A DNA stretch of 64,000 bases from Myxococcus stipitatus DSM 14675 (GTDB lineage: Bacteria; Myxococcota; Myxococcia; Myxococcales; Myxococcaceae). Every line of letters begins with the position of its first letter. The first letter of the stretch is position 1. The notes under the pieces are model-generated. The model did not search any database and had not been told where the DNA came from. It saw nothing but the letters and a program-made list of their open reading frames with translations. The position numbers and the translations under genes are program-made. Of this stretch, positions 16,261 to 24,918 are shown in pieces. The stretch spans positions 9,985,501-10,049,500 of the forward strand of contig NC_020126.1 of the NCBI RefSeq assembly GCF_000331735.1. The letters are read 5' to 3'.

Positions 16261-19116
16261 CTACCGGAGGGTGGTGATGAACTGCCCTTCCTTGCAGAAG
16301 ACGCCCACCTTGCCCCGCTCGACGAGGAAGTCGGCCCGGTCCTTGAAGTTCTTCGCGGGCCGATTCGTCTGCGGGAGGACGATGCCCAGCCGCGCCGTCT
16401 GGCGCAGCCCCTTGACGACGTAGCAGTCGTTCCAGGTGAACTCGTCGAGGTTGCGGACCACCACCTCGTCGCTGGTGATGGCCTTGAGGCCGGTGACGGC
16501 GCGCACGGTGCCCACCAGCGTCTTGGGCGGAGCGGGCTTGGGCGGCTCGGGGGCGGCTTCCGGCGCGGCGGCTTCGGGGGCGGGGGCTTCGTCGACGGCG
16601 ACCGCCACCTCGGGGCTGGTGTTGCCTCCCGGCAGGGCGATGAAGCGTGCTCCCGTGGCGGCGCTGGCGCTCGAGTCGAGGGACAGCCGCGCCAGTTGCA
16701 CCTTGCGGCGGACCTTCGGGTTGGCGGCGGCCCAGGACACGGTGGCGCGGCCCAGCAGCACGCGCTGGCCATTCTTCGCGGGCCCCACGACCTGGACGAC
16801 CATGTCGCGTTGCAGGAGCGCGGCCTGGGCGCCGCGCACGAGGTAGTCTCCGTCCTCTTCCTGCAACGGGAGCACGGCCGTGGGTGAGACGTAGGTCACG
16901 AACTTCGTGGCGGCCGGCGTCGGCGTGGGCTCCGGCGAGGACTTGGGCGGCTTCGCCGCGGGGGGTGTGCGCGGCTTGGGCGGCACGGGGTCTCGCGTGG
17001 CGACGGGCTCGGGCCGGGGTGAACCCTTCCCGGTGGGCTCGGGTGTCGCGACGGGCTCTGGTGTCTCGGTGGGCTCGGGCTTCACCGCGACCTGCTCGGG
17101 GGGGCTTGGCTGGGCGGGCGGCTTCTTGCCTGTGCCCGGCGTCGTGCCGCCCTGGGCACGAGGCTGGGGGTTCTTCGGCTCCTCGCGCTGGGAGGGCTCC
17201 GCGGACGGGGTGGCCGAGGCCACCGCGGGCGTGCTTCCCGAGCGGCGAGCGATGTACGCCGTCGTCACGGCGGTGCCCGCCATCAACAGCAGGACGAGTC
17301 CCACCAGGAGCGCCACCGAGGTCTTCCGGACTGGAGCGGACCGAGTCGACTCGGCGTGGGCTCCCGCGCCGTGCGGCTGGGAGCTCGGCACCGGCGCGGC
17401 GCCTGGATGCGAGGCCGGGTTCGCTGGCGAGGCTCCCGCGTGTGCGGAGGAAGGCGTGTTCGCGACCGTCGGGGCTCCCCACGCGGGTGAGGCAGAGGGT
17501 GCTCCCCCGGGGCCAGCAGCCGGAGATCCCCACGCGGGCGAGGCAGCGGGTGCTCCCCCGGGGCCAGCAGCCGGAGATCCCCACGCGGGCGAGGCCGAGT
17601 TCGCGGGCGCAGCTCCCGCGTGCGCGCTCCCTGGCGCGGCCGCCGGAGAGCCCCACGCGGGTGAGGCCGAGTTCGCGGGCACAGCTCCCGCGTGCGCGCT
17701 CCCAGGCGCGGCCGCCGGAGATCCCCACGCGGGTGAGGTCGCGTTCGCGGGCGCAGCTCCCGCGTGCGCGCTCCCAGGCGCGGCCGCCGGAGATCCCCAC
17801 GCGGGTGAGGTCGCGTTCGCGGGCCCAGCCCCCGGAGATCCCCACGCGGGCGAATTCGCGTTCGCGGGCACAGCCCCTCTCGCCGCCCCAGCGTTCCCAC
17901 TCCCCACCGCGCTGGGCGAGGCACGCACCGCGGTGGCCTCCATCCCCATCGCATCCTCGCCAGCGGGCCCATCCGGACGGGCCACGCCCGCCACGCGCCG
18001 CTCCCCCGACGGAGGGCGCATCATCGTCGGCTCGAAGCCGGACGGCTCCGCCTGCCCAGGGCTCGCCTGCGGCCCCGTGCCGTACATCCCCGTCCCCGTA
18101 TGCGGCTGCGGCGTGGGCGTCCGGTGGTGGCTCGACGACGAGGTCACCTTCGAGATGAGCTGCCGCTGCGCCGCGAAGGCCTCCGGGCACAACGCGCGCA
18201 CGAAGTGGCCCACTTCCTCGGCCCCCACCGCCGCGCCGGAGCGCACCAGCTCGCCGTTGAGCGCCCGCGCCAGCTCATCCGCCCTCGAGTAGCGCTCATC
18301 CGGCTTCGCCGCCAGCGCGCGCCGCACCACCCCATCCAGCCCGCCGTCCACGTCGCCGCGCAGCCCCGTCAACGAAGGCACCGACGGCTGGGACATGGCC
18401 GCCATCATCTCCCCCACCGTCCCGTGGGGAATGAGCGACCGCCCCGCCAGCATCTCCCACACCACCACGCCACAGGAGTAGATGTCGCTGCGGTGGTCCA
18501 GCGCCTCCGCGCGCACCTGCTCCGGCGACATGTAGCCCAGCTTCCCCATCACCGTGGCGGGCAGCGTGTACTTGCTGCGCGCCGCCGACTTCGCCAGGCC
18601 GAAGTCGATGACCTTCACCTCGCCCTCGTACGACACCATGACGTTGTGGGGCGACACGTCGCGGTGGACGATGCCCAGCGGCACCCCGTCCGGGCCCACC
18701 TTGCGGTGCGCGTAGCCCAGGCCCTCCGCCATGCGCTGGCCCAGGAAGAGCGCCACCGGCACGGGCACCTGCACCCCCTGCTGCCGCACCTGCTCCAACA
18801 GGTAGGCCAGGTCCACGCCCGCCACGTACTCCAGCGCCATGTAGTACGTCCCGTCCGCCTCCCCCATGTCGTACACCTGGGCGATGGACGAGTGGACCAG
18901 GTGCACCAGCACCTTCGCCTCATGGTGGAAGCGGTCCAGGAACTGCCGGTCCTTCAGTAGCGCTGGAAGAATCGTCTTCACGATGCACGGCTTCTCGAAG
19001 CCGGCCGCGCCGCTGATTTTCGCCAGGAACACCTCCCCCATGCCCCCCTGGCCCAAGGGGTGGACAAGCTCATAGCGCCCGAGGAAACGGGAGGACTCTG
19101 TAGGGACAGTGCTCAT
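16261..19116 (-). CDS. transmembrane serine/threonine protein kinase with repeat linker
   Basis: A 951-residue Hanks-type kinase. The catalytic domain (about 14-285) has GQGGMGEV (22-29), Lys in CIVKTIL (K47), HRDVSPHN (151-158), DFG (171-173) and MSPEQ in the activation segment, so it should be active. A long Ala/Pro/Gly linker of 24-residue tandem repeats (about 412-550) leads to one membrane helix (VALLVGLVLLLMAGTAV, about 605-625). A Pro/Lys/Glu-rich extracytoplasmic stretch and a C-terminal domain of about 200 residues follow. The C-terminal domain is not a PASTA array and I do not recognise it. Such kinases are numerous in myxobacteria and control development and secretion. Confidence 0.92.
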   Translation of the reverse strand: MSTVPTESSRFLGRYELVHPLGQGGMGEVFLAKISGAAGFEKPCIVKTILPALLKDRQFLDRFHHEAKVLVHLVHSSIAQVYDMGEADGTYYMALEYVAGVDLAYLLEQVRQQGVQVPVPVALFLGQRMAEGLGYAHRKVGPDGVPLGIVHRDVSPHNVMVSYEGEVKVIDFGLAKSAARSKYTLPATVMGKLGYMSPEQVRAEALDHRSDIYSCGVVVWEMLAGRSLIPHGTVGEMMAAMSQPSVPSLTGLRGDVDGGLDGVVRRALAAKPDERYSRADELARALNGELVRSGAAVGAEEVGHFVRALCPEAFAAQRQLISKVTSSSSHHRTPTPQPHTGTGMYGTGPQASPGQAEPSGFEPTMMRPPSGERRVAGVARPDGPAGEDAMGMEATAVRASPSAVGSGNAGAARGAVPANANSPAWGSPGAGPANATSPAWGSPAAAPGSAHAGAAPANATSPAWGSPAAAPGSAHAGAVPANSASPAWGSPAAAPGSAHAGAAPANSASPAWGSPAAGPGGAPAASPAWGSPAAGPGGAPSASPAWGAPTVANTPSSAHAGASPANPASHPGAAPVPSSQPHGAGAHAESTRSAPVRKTSVALLVGLVLLLMAGTAVTTAYIARRSGSTPAVASATPSAEPSQREEPKNPQPRAQGGTTPGTGKKPPAQPSPPEQVAVKPEPTETPEPVATPEPTGKGSPRPEPVATRDPVPPKPRTPPAAKPPKSSPEPTPTPAATKFVTYVSPTAVLPLQEEDGDYLVRGAQAALLQRDMVVQVVGPAKNGQRVLLGRATVSWAAANPKVRRKVQLARLSLDSSASAATGARFIALPGGNTSPEVAVAVDEAPAPEAAAPEAAPEPPKPAPPKTLVGTVRAVTGLKAITSDEVVVRNLDEFTWNDCYVVKGLRQTARLGIVLPQTNRPAKNFKDRADFLVERGKVGVFCKEGQFITTLR
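17471..17880 (-). repeat. in-frame tandem repeats (72-bp and 51-bp units) in the kinase linker
   Basis: Units begin with GGAGATCCCCACGCGGG or a close variant at 17471, 17522, 17573, 17645, 17717, 17789 and 17834. Unit lengths are 51, 51, 72, 72, 72, 45 and about 47 bases, all but the last multiples of three. The 72-bp copies differ by only a few bases. They encode SPAWGSPAAAPGSAHAGA-like repeats and should vary in number between strains. Confidence 0.9.
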
Positions 19117-19599
19117 GGCTTCGGCCGGCAGCGAAGCACCCGGACACACACGGAAGCAAGCCGCGCGGCACCCTTCTGCTTCTGTCCGACATCACACGCC
19201 GTCCGCACGAAGCCTCGGCCACCCACGCCCGGAGTGTCAGACCCCTGGGGCACAACAGTCCCAGAAGACGCGTCCCGGCAGTACGTACGAGCCCCGGCGA
19301 CGTTGACCCTGCCGAGCCACGCGCTGCGCGGGGCCCAGGGCCCGCCCAGGTGGGCAACGGGGGCTGATTTCGGGACAGCGAACAACGAAGGAGCCCATCA
19401 GCGGCAGCCAGTTTGCGACAGCGACTCTCGCCGGATGTGAACCCGCGCACCTCCTGTCGCGGCCCCCCATCCCGCGGCCGTTGCCGGAAAACGGCGGGAT
19501 GCGCTCCCTGAGACGAGCGGGGACGTCTGGCCGGAAGGTATCCCACCGGGCCGCATCCTCGCGAAATCGCCCACGGGCGGTGACGGAAGGATGTGACTC
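19117..19599. other. 483-bp divergent intergenic region
   Basis: It separates the Ser/Thr kinase (-) and the subtilase (+) and holds their promoters. Apart from small GC-rich dyads, I see no gene, repeat or clear consensus. GGAAGGA near 19586 is the subtilase ribosome-binding site. Confidence 0.45.
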
Positions 19600-21324
19600 A
19601 TGAAGCGCTGGGGGTTCATCGGGCTGTTGGGGCTCGCGGCCTGCATGCCGGACGAGTCGTCCAATCGGGATGCACAGCAGAACGTGTGCCCCGGCATCAC
19701 CGCGGGCATGCTGCCGGGCAAACCGGAGGCAACGCCGTCGAACCACGGGCGCGAGCGCGTCATCGTCCGCTACCGGCGGGAGCGGGGCGTGACGGCCGCG
19801 CGAGTCAACCAGCTGGGTGGGGTGGTGACGGCGGCCTTCCGCGGCGCGCCCGCCCTGGCCGTGAGCGTCACAGCCGAGGAGAAGCTCGCGCTGGCGCAGG
19901 ACCCGTCCGTGGAGCGCATCGAGCCGGACCCCGTGCTCCGCGCCCAAGGCCCCGCCACGCTGCCCGCGCTCTCGTTCCTGTCGAGCGGGGTCACGCGCTC
20001 GAACTCCATCTCCGGGGAGTACACCCAGGAGCTCACCAAGGTGCAGGCCGCGGAGGTGTGGGACCGCGACGGCGACGGCAGGCCGGACCCGGGCGCGGTG
20101 ACGGGCCAGGGCGTGAAGGTGTGCGTCATCGACAGCGGCCTGGACATCGACCACCCGGAGCTGAAGGACGCGGTGGTGGCGGCCCGCGACTTCATGGACG
20201 GGGACAACGTGCCCACCGACGGCATCGACGGCCGCTGGGGCACCGGCCACGGCACCCACGTGGCGGGCATCATCGCCGCGAGGCCCGGCGCCGGAGGCCG
20301 GGGCGCCCCCGTGCTGGGGGAGCGCGGCCTGGTGGGCGTCGCGCCGGGCGTGCAGCTCATCATCGCCCGGGTGCTGGACCTCGAGGGCAGCACCCACATG
20401 AGCATCGTCATGCAGGCCGTGGAGTACTGCCAGGAGCAGGGCGCCAAGGTCATCTCCCTGTCGATTGCCGGCGGCATGCCCACGTACACCTCCGCCCAGG
20501 TGTTCCAGGCGGTGCGGGAAAGCGGAATCCTCGTGGTGGCGGCGGCGGGCAATGAAGGCTTCGGCGAGGTGTCCTATCCCGCGTCGGACCCGTCCGTGCT
20601 CGCGGTGGGCGCGCTGGACGCCCAGAACCAACGCGCCCTGTTCTCCTCCTACGGCCAGGCGCTCGCGCTGATGGCGCCCGGCGTGGACGTGCTGTCCACC
20701 TTCCCCCGAGGCCTGGGCTCCTTCGCCCTGGTGGACGTGGACGGCACCCAGCCGCTGGCGCGCTCGCTGCTGTACGCGCCTCAAGGCGAGACGTGGGGCA
20801 CCCTGGTGGACTGCGGCAGCGGCGGGATGAAGGACTCGTGCGGCGAGGGGGCCAGCTGCCGCGGCTTCATCGCCTACGTACACCCCAGCGCCTTCGTGAG
20901 CCCGGAGCGGGCCGTGGTCAACGTGATGATGCAGGGCGCGCGCGGCGTCATCTTCGCCAGCGAGCTCATGAGCGGCGACGCGGAGATCATCTCCCTGCCC
21001 CGCCGCGGACACTGGGTGCCCGCCGTCACCATCAACCAGGCGGCCAGCACGCTGATGCAGCAGCAGCTCGGCTCCACCACCCGGCTGGGGCTGCACCCGG
21101 TGGACTACGCCTATCTGTCCGGCACCTCCATGGCCACGCCCTACGTGAGCGGCATCGCCGCGCTCCTGTTCAGCGCGCGCCCCTCCGCCACGCCCGCCGA
21201 GGTGACGGCCGCGCTGCTGACGAGCGCCCAGGACCTGGGGGCTCGCGGCGTCGACCTCGAGTACGGCCACGGCCTCGTGCAGGCGCGCCGGGCGATGGAC
21301 GCGCTCCTGAACCCCACGCCCTGA
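19600..21324 (+). CDS. S8 subtilisin-like serine protease, lipoprotein
   Basis: A 574-residue surface protease. The lipoprotein signal ends in LAAC (Cys15). An I9-like propeptide spans about 50-115. The catalytic domain has Asp in CVIDSGLDIDHPEL (D178), His in GHGTHVAGI (H217) and Ser in SGTSMATPYVSG (S510). Between His and Ser lies an insert (about 375-490) with the look of a protease-associated (PA) domain (GARGVIFASE to VPAVTINQAAS). It should degrade extracellular proteins, fitting a predatory lifestyle. GAAGGA lies about 8 nt before the ATG. The outer-membrane protein gene follows 100 nt later, with an imperfect hairpin between. Confidence 0.93.
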   Translation: MKRWGFIGLLGLAACMPDESSNRDAQQNVCPGITAGMLPGKPEATPSNHGRERVIVRYRRERGVTAARVNQLGGVVTAAFRGAPALAVSVTAEEKLALAQDPSVERIEPDPVLRAQGPATLPALSFLSSGVTRSNSISGEYTQELTKVQAAEVWDRDGDGRPDPGAVTGQGVKVCVIDSGLDIDHPELKDAVVAARDFMDGDNVPTDGIDGRWGTGHGTHVAGIIAARPGAGGRGAPVLGERGLVGVAPGVQLIIARVLDLEGSTHMSIVMQAVEYCQEQGAKVISLSIAGGMPTYTSAQVFQAVRESGILVVAAAGNEGFGEVSYPASDPSVLAVGALDAQNQRALFSSYGQALALMAPGVDVLSTFPRGLGSFALVDVDGTQPLARSLLYAPQGETWGTLVDCGSGGMKDSCGEGASCRGFIAYVHPSAFVSPERAVVNVMMQGARGVIFASELMSGDAEIISLPRRGHWVPAVTINQAASTLMQQQLGSTTRLGLHPVDYAYLSGTSMATPYVSGIAALLFSARPSATPAEVTAALLTSAQDLGARGVDLEYGHGLVQARRAMDALLNPTP

Positions 21325-21424
21325 GCCTCCGAGCGGGCGGACGAACGCCCTCGGACCTGGGGACATTGCCGGCGGGAATACGGGGCTCCACGTTTCCAGG
21401 CGGAGGCTCGGAAAGGAGTCCGAC

Positions 21425-22129
21425 ATGAAGGCATTCATGCGTATCGCGGGGTGTGTGGCGGCTGTGTGGGGATGCGCGGTGGGAGCCCAGGAGGACTACC
21501 GTCCCGCTGGCACGGGGCAGCCCACCGACGCCGTGGCGCCCGCGGCCCCCGCCGACGAACCTCGAAGGGAGCCGCGCGTGGAGGAGCCCTCCCTGGGCCT
21601 CTACGTGCTGATTGGCGGCGGCGTGGAGGGCTACGCCGGCCAGCTCTCGCCCCGGGTCGACACGGGCTTCACGTACGGCGCCTCCGTGGGCTACCGCGCC
21701 ATGCCCTTCCTGGCGCTGGAGCTCGGCTACAACGGCAGCATCAACAACCTGGACGCGAACGGCAGCCTGGTCGCGAAGGGGGACCTGGGCAGCGGCCCGG
21801 ACCTGGTGCGCAACGGCGGCCAGCTGCTGGTCCTCGGCATGGCGCCCCTCGAACGCGTCCAGCCCTTCGTGCTGACGGGCATCGGCTTCGACCGGTACAC
21901 CGTGCGCCACGACGCCCCTCCGGGGGGGAAGACCCACTTCCGGGACGACACCGCCGGCTACATCCCCGTGGGCCTGGGCCTGCGCGTCCAAATCACCCGG
22001 CGCCTCGCCGCCGACGCGCGCGTCGCCTACCACTTCCTCTTCGACCAGGACTTCGCGTCCACCAGCGCGACGCCCAACGCGCTGGACGGCCGCTACATGG
22101 GCCTCCTCCAGTTCGGTGGCACCTATTGA
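21425..22129 (+). CDS. outer-membrane beta-barrel protein
   Basis: A 234-residue protein with a Sec signal (MKAFMRIAGCVAAVWGCAVGAQ) and a Pro/Ala-rich spacer. From about residue 55 come alternating strands typical of small OmpA/OmpW-like barrels (LYVLIGGGVEGYAG, YGASVGYRAMPFLALELGY, YIPVGLGLRVQI), ending in the aromatic strand GLLQFGGTY. AAGGAGT lies 6 nt upstream of the ATG. It follows the subtilase but probably has its own promoter. The function is unknown. Confidence 0.8.
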   Translation: MKAFMRIAGCVAAVWGCAVGAQEDYRPAGTGQPTDAVAPAAPADEPRREPRVEEPSLGLYVLIGGGVEGYAGQLSPRVDTGFTYGASVGYRAMPFLALELGYNGSINNLDANGSLVAKGDLGSGPDLVRNGGQLLVLGMAPLERVQPFVLTGIGFDRYTVRHDAPPGGKTHFRDDTAGYIPVGLGLRVQITRRLAADARVAYHFLFDQDFASTSATPNALDGRYMGLLQFGGTY

Positions 22130-22142
22130 CCTGGGGCAGGAC

Positions 22143-22167
22143 GTCCGGACCCGGCGCGGGTCCGGAC
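22143..22167. terminator. bidirectional hairpin terminator
   Basis: Perfect 10-bp arms (GTCCGGACCC / GGGTCCGGAC) with a 5-nt loop lie 14 nt after the outer-membrane protein stop and 21 nt after the convergent DUF2267 stop. Confidence 0.8.
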
Positions 22168-22188
22168 GCGCCAACACCCGCGCCCGCC

Positions 22189-22650
22189 TCACGAGGGCCG
22201 GTCGACTCCCAGGCGCGCGGCGGCCCACGTGCCCTGCAGCCACCGCGGGAGCTGGCCTTCCACCTTGCGCGCCTCCGCCTCCGTCACCTGCCCATGCAAC
22301 GCCGCGAAGACACCATGCAGCACCCGCCGCACGTTCTCCGGCTCCGCGTTCAGGTGGTTGGCCACCTGGAGGTAGAAGTCGTCACGGTCCACCTTCCCTC
22401 GCGGGCCCACCGCGTGACGCGGGCACCCGTCCGCCAGGAGCCCCCGCAGGTCCTCGGGGAGCTGCTCGCGCAGCTGCCGCATCAGCCCTTCCGACAAGAG
22501 CTCCGACAGCCCGCAGAACACCGCCTCCGCGGCCCGCTCGGCCTCGAACTCCGGAAGCTGGGCAGTCACCGCGTCCAGGAAGGACCGCCGGTCCGTCCCC
22601 ACGCCCAGTCCCGACCACGATTGTGTCGCCTCCTGCTTCTGAATCGACAT
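22189..22650 (-). CDS. DUF2267 domain-containing protein
   Basis: A 153-residue soluble protein with two copies of the DUF2267 helical pattern: (F)LxAVxxxLPxxEAxRAAEAVFxxLSExL…QLPEDLRGLLADG, then a second half ending VEGQLPRWLQGTW. Roles are unknown; relatives often sit near stress genes. The start at 22650 is fixed by GAGGAGG 6 nt upstream; the preceding in-frame codons (to 22770) are not conserved in character. Confidence 0.8.
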   Translation of the reverse strand: MSIQKQEATQSWSGLGVGTDRRSFLDAVTAQLPEFEAERAAEAVFCGLSELLSEGLMRQLREQLPEDLRGLLADGCPRHAVGPRGKVDRDDFYLQVANHLNAEPENVRRVLHGVFAALHGQVTEAEARKVEGQLPRWLQGTWAAARLGVDRPS

Positions 22651-23066
22651 GCGCGCCTCCTCTCGGCCCTGCGCATTCACCGTGGGGGCGCGGCGCGTCC
22701 GCCGCAGCAAGCAACGGACCTGCGACCCGCCCGCCCGGCCCGCAATCAAAGGCTGGGAATTCCCAAACATGGGATTCCCGTTCGCTCATGGGACTCCCAA
22801 TCACCGAGCCTCGGAAATCGGGCATGTCTGCGATTGATTCTCTCAATCAAAGAGACTCATGGACACCACTCCCAGTCGCGCGAAGCGGCGACAGCGCGTC
22901 TGGAGTCCCATGGCTGTGCACGGGAATCGTCATGAAACTGTCATGGACCGCAGGTCGACTTGAACGGAATGAAAAGCCGTCGCAATTGTACTGAGCGCGC
23001 GTCGTAGGTCGTCTGTGTGGCGACCCTGCCGCCAAGCTTTTTCCCCCACCGAGTGAGGAACTCACC
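22651..23066. promoter_or_regulatory. divergent regulatory region with clustered palindromes
   Basis: This 416-bp gap between the DUF2267 gene and a small lipoprotein gene is noticeably less GC-rich by eye. It holds GGGAATTCCC (22755-22764), GGGATTCCC (22771-22779) and GGGACTCCC (22790-22798) in a row, and the related TGGAGTCCCATGG at 22901-22913. A 6-bp-arm hairpin, TTGATTCTCTCAATCAA, lies at 22834-22850. No convincing coding frame is present. The spacing suggests operator sites for a dimeric regulator of one or both genes. Confidence 0.45.
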
Positions 23067-23489
23067 ATGTACCGCATCGCCGTTGCCGCCCTGTTTTTCG
23101 CCGCTGCTGGTTGCGCCACCACCGGGAGCGCTGGGAGCCGCGAGGGCAACGCCACCGTCACTGGCGTCATCCGTCTGCCGGAGACCGGCATCGCCCAGGC
23201 GCAGGACGCCTGTGAGCAGATTCGCGTCGTCGTCGCGCCCGCGGCCAACACGTCCGACGCGCTGGGCAAGGCCATGGTGAAGGCGAGCCGCGGCAACCGC
23301 TGCTCCTTCACCGTGTCCGGCATCCCCAGCAACACGGAGATCCAGGCCAACGCCGTGGCGGACGCCGCCCTGAAGTGTGCCAACGGCGCCGCGCCCACCA
23401 TCGCGCCGGCCAGCGCGACGGCGCAGCCGACCTTCAAGCTGTCCGACTACGGCACCAGCACCCGCGACTTCGTCGTCTCCTGCGGCTGA
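23067..23489 (+). CDS. small lipoprotein, function unknown
   Basis: A 140-residue protein with a short lipoprotein signal (MYRIAVAALFFAAAGC, Cys16) and a beta-rich domain (NATVTGVIRLPETG, FTVSGIPSN, STRDFVVSCG). The pattern suggests a carboxypeptidase-regulatory-like or transthyretin-like fold, but this is a guess. GAGGAACTCACC precedes the ATG. It is monocistronic, with a terminator 28 nt after the stop. Confidence 0.7.
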   Translation: MYRIAVAALFFAAAGCATTGSAGSREGNATVTGVIRLPETGIAQAQDACEQIRVVVAPAANTSDALGKAMVKASRGNRCSFTVSGIPSNTEIQANAVADAALKCANGAAPTIAPASATAQPTFKLSDYGTSTRDFVVSCG

Positions 23490-23516
23490 AGCACGCGTCG
23501 TTTGTCACACCCTGAA

Positions 23517-23545
23517 CCTCCGCTCTCTCTGTTTTTGAGCGGAGG
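23517..23545 (+). terminator. hairpin terminator
   Basis: Perfect 9-bp arms (CCTCCGCTC at 23517-23525, GAGCGGAGG at 23537-23545) with TTTTT in the 11-nt loop, just after the small lipoprotein gene. Confidence 0.7.
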
Positions 23546-23693
23546 AGCAGGGTGGGTTTCAGACCGTCCTGGAATTCCGGATTGATTCGCGCCCAGCGCG
23601 GCGCGAAGCTTCCGGAAGCGAAGTCGCGACATGCCGCGGACCACCGGAAGCAGGGGCCGGGCCGCGGCGGATGCGAAGAAGGACGGCAGGGTG

Positions 23694-24854
23694 ATGATTC
23701 CAAGAAGCTGGTGTGTCGCGGCGCTCGCCCTGAGTCTGGGCGGGATGGGACTCGCATGCGAATCCGAGGAGCCCTTCCCCACCCTCGACGAGCTGGACCA
23801 ACTGCGCAGCCTCCACTCCCTGTCGAGCCACCCTCGGCTGGACTCCACCAACCGGGTGGACGGCCAGGAGGTGGCGCAGAAGCTGGGCTTCGACTTGTTC
23901 CGGGACCCGGGGCTGTCGCGCTGCGGGACGGTGTCCTGCGAGAGCTGCCACACGGGTGACGGCCGCACGGTGGAGACGGCCACGGCGGAGGGCTGCGGAG
24001 GCCAGCGCACCGAGCGCAACCCGCCCACGGTGCTCAACGTGCGGCACAACCGCTGGTTCATGTGGGACGGGCGCGCGGACTCGCTCTGGTCCCAGGCGAT
24101 GCTGCCGCTGATGAACCCGGTGGAGATGGACTCGAACGCGGACATCGTCCGCGCGCGACTCGTCGCGGAGCCGTCGTACCAGGAGCGGTACCGGACGCTG
24201 TTCGGCACGGAGCCCGCGAGCGTGGCGGCCCCGCTGCTGATGGCCAACGTGGGCAAGGTGCTGGCCGCGTACGAGCGCGTGCTGATGCGGGTGGAGGCCC
24301 CGTTCGACACGGACGTGCGGCGCTTCATCGCCGCGGCGGAGGCGGGCTCGGCGGAGAGCGACCCGGCGTACCTGGGGCTGAAGACCTTCGTGCGCAAGGG
24401 GCAGTGCATCGTCTGCCACAAGGGCCCATCGCTGACGGACGAGCTGTTCCACAACGTGGGCCTGGAGGACTCGGGGCCCGGCGCGGGGGGACAGTGGGCG
24501 GTGCTCAACTCGCTGCTGGACTGGGAGTTCAACGCCGCGGGCCGCTACAGCGACGACCCGAACGGCACGGACGCGCAGCGCCTGCGCACGCTGCGCACGC
24601 AGGCGAAGCAGGTGGAGCTCGAGGGGGCGTTCCGCACGCCGTCCCTGCGCAACGTGGCGCTGACGGCGCCGTACATGCACACCGGGAAGGAGACGACGCT
24701 CGAGGACGTCATCGACTTCTACAACGAGGGCGGCGACCCGGAGGGCACCTTCGTGGGCCAGCGCACCTCCACCATCGTCAAGCTGGACCTCACCGACAAC
24801 GAGAAGCGCGCCCTGGTGGAGCTCTTGAAGTCGCTGACGGGGACGCCTCGCTGA
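23694..24854 (+). CDS. di-haem cytochrome c peroxidase/MauG family lipoprotein
   Basis: A 386-residue protein with a lipoprotein signal (lipobox GLAC). The two haem c sites are CESCH (N-terminal) and CIVCH (C-terminal), with the MauG/CCP block RNPPTVLNVRHNRWFMWDGR between them. The C-terminus has the typical FRTPSLRNVALTAPYMHTG and DVIDFYNEGGDPE. Family members reduce hydrogen peroxide or oxidise protein substrates in the periplasm. The start may be ATG 23694 or GTG 23691 (AAGGA 7 nt upstream of the latter); the longer frame from 23631 lacks a signal at its beginning. Confidence 0.9.
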   Translation: MIPRSWCVAALALSLGGMGLACESEEPFPTLDELDQLRSLHSLSSHPRLDSTNRVDGQEVAQKLGFDLFRDPGLSRCGTVSCESCHTGDGRTVETATAEGCGGQRTERNPPTVLNVRHNRWFMWDGRADSLWSQAMLPLMNPVEMDSNADIVRARLVAEPSYQERYRTLFGTEPASVAAPLLMANVGKVLAAYERVLMRVEAPFDTDVRRFIAAAEAGSAESDPAYLGLKTFVRKGQCIVCHKGPSLTDELFHNVGLEDSGPGAGGQWAVLNSLLDWEFNAAGRYSDDPNGTDAQRLRTLRTQAKQVELEGAFRTPSLRNVALTAPYMHTGKETTLEDVIDFYNEGGDPEGTFVGQRTSTIVKLDLTDNEKRALVELLKSLTGTPR

Positions 24855-24870
24855 CACAGCCTCGGAGGGA

Positions 24871-24893
24871 CTCCCGCGCGCATCGTGCGGGAG
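24871..24893. terminator. hairpin between convergent genes
   Basis: CTCCCGC (24871-24877) pairs with GCGGGAG (24887-24893) across a 9-nt loop, between the peroxidase and the convergent M24 peptidase stops. Confidence 0.5.
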
Positions 24894-24918
24894 CCCACCA
24901 CCGGAAGGCTCGCGGACC

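Noticed and set aside
17471-17880. Repeat array considered as a CRISPR
   Set aside because: Units are contiguous, in frame and lack unique spacers; they encode an Ala/Pro linker of a protein kinase.
21331-21352. Hairpin after the subtilase gene
   Set aside because: The stem is interrupted by a bulge and could be chance in GC-rich DNA, so I did not list it as a terminator.
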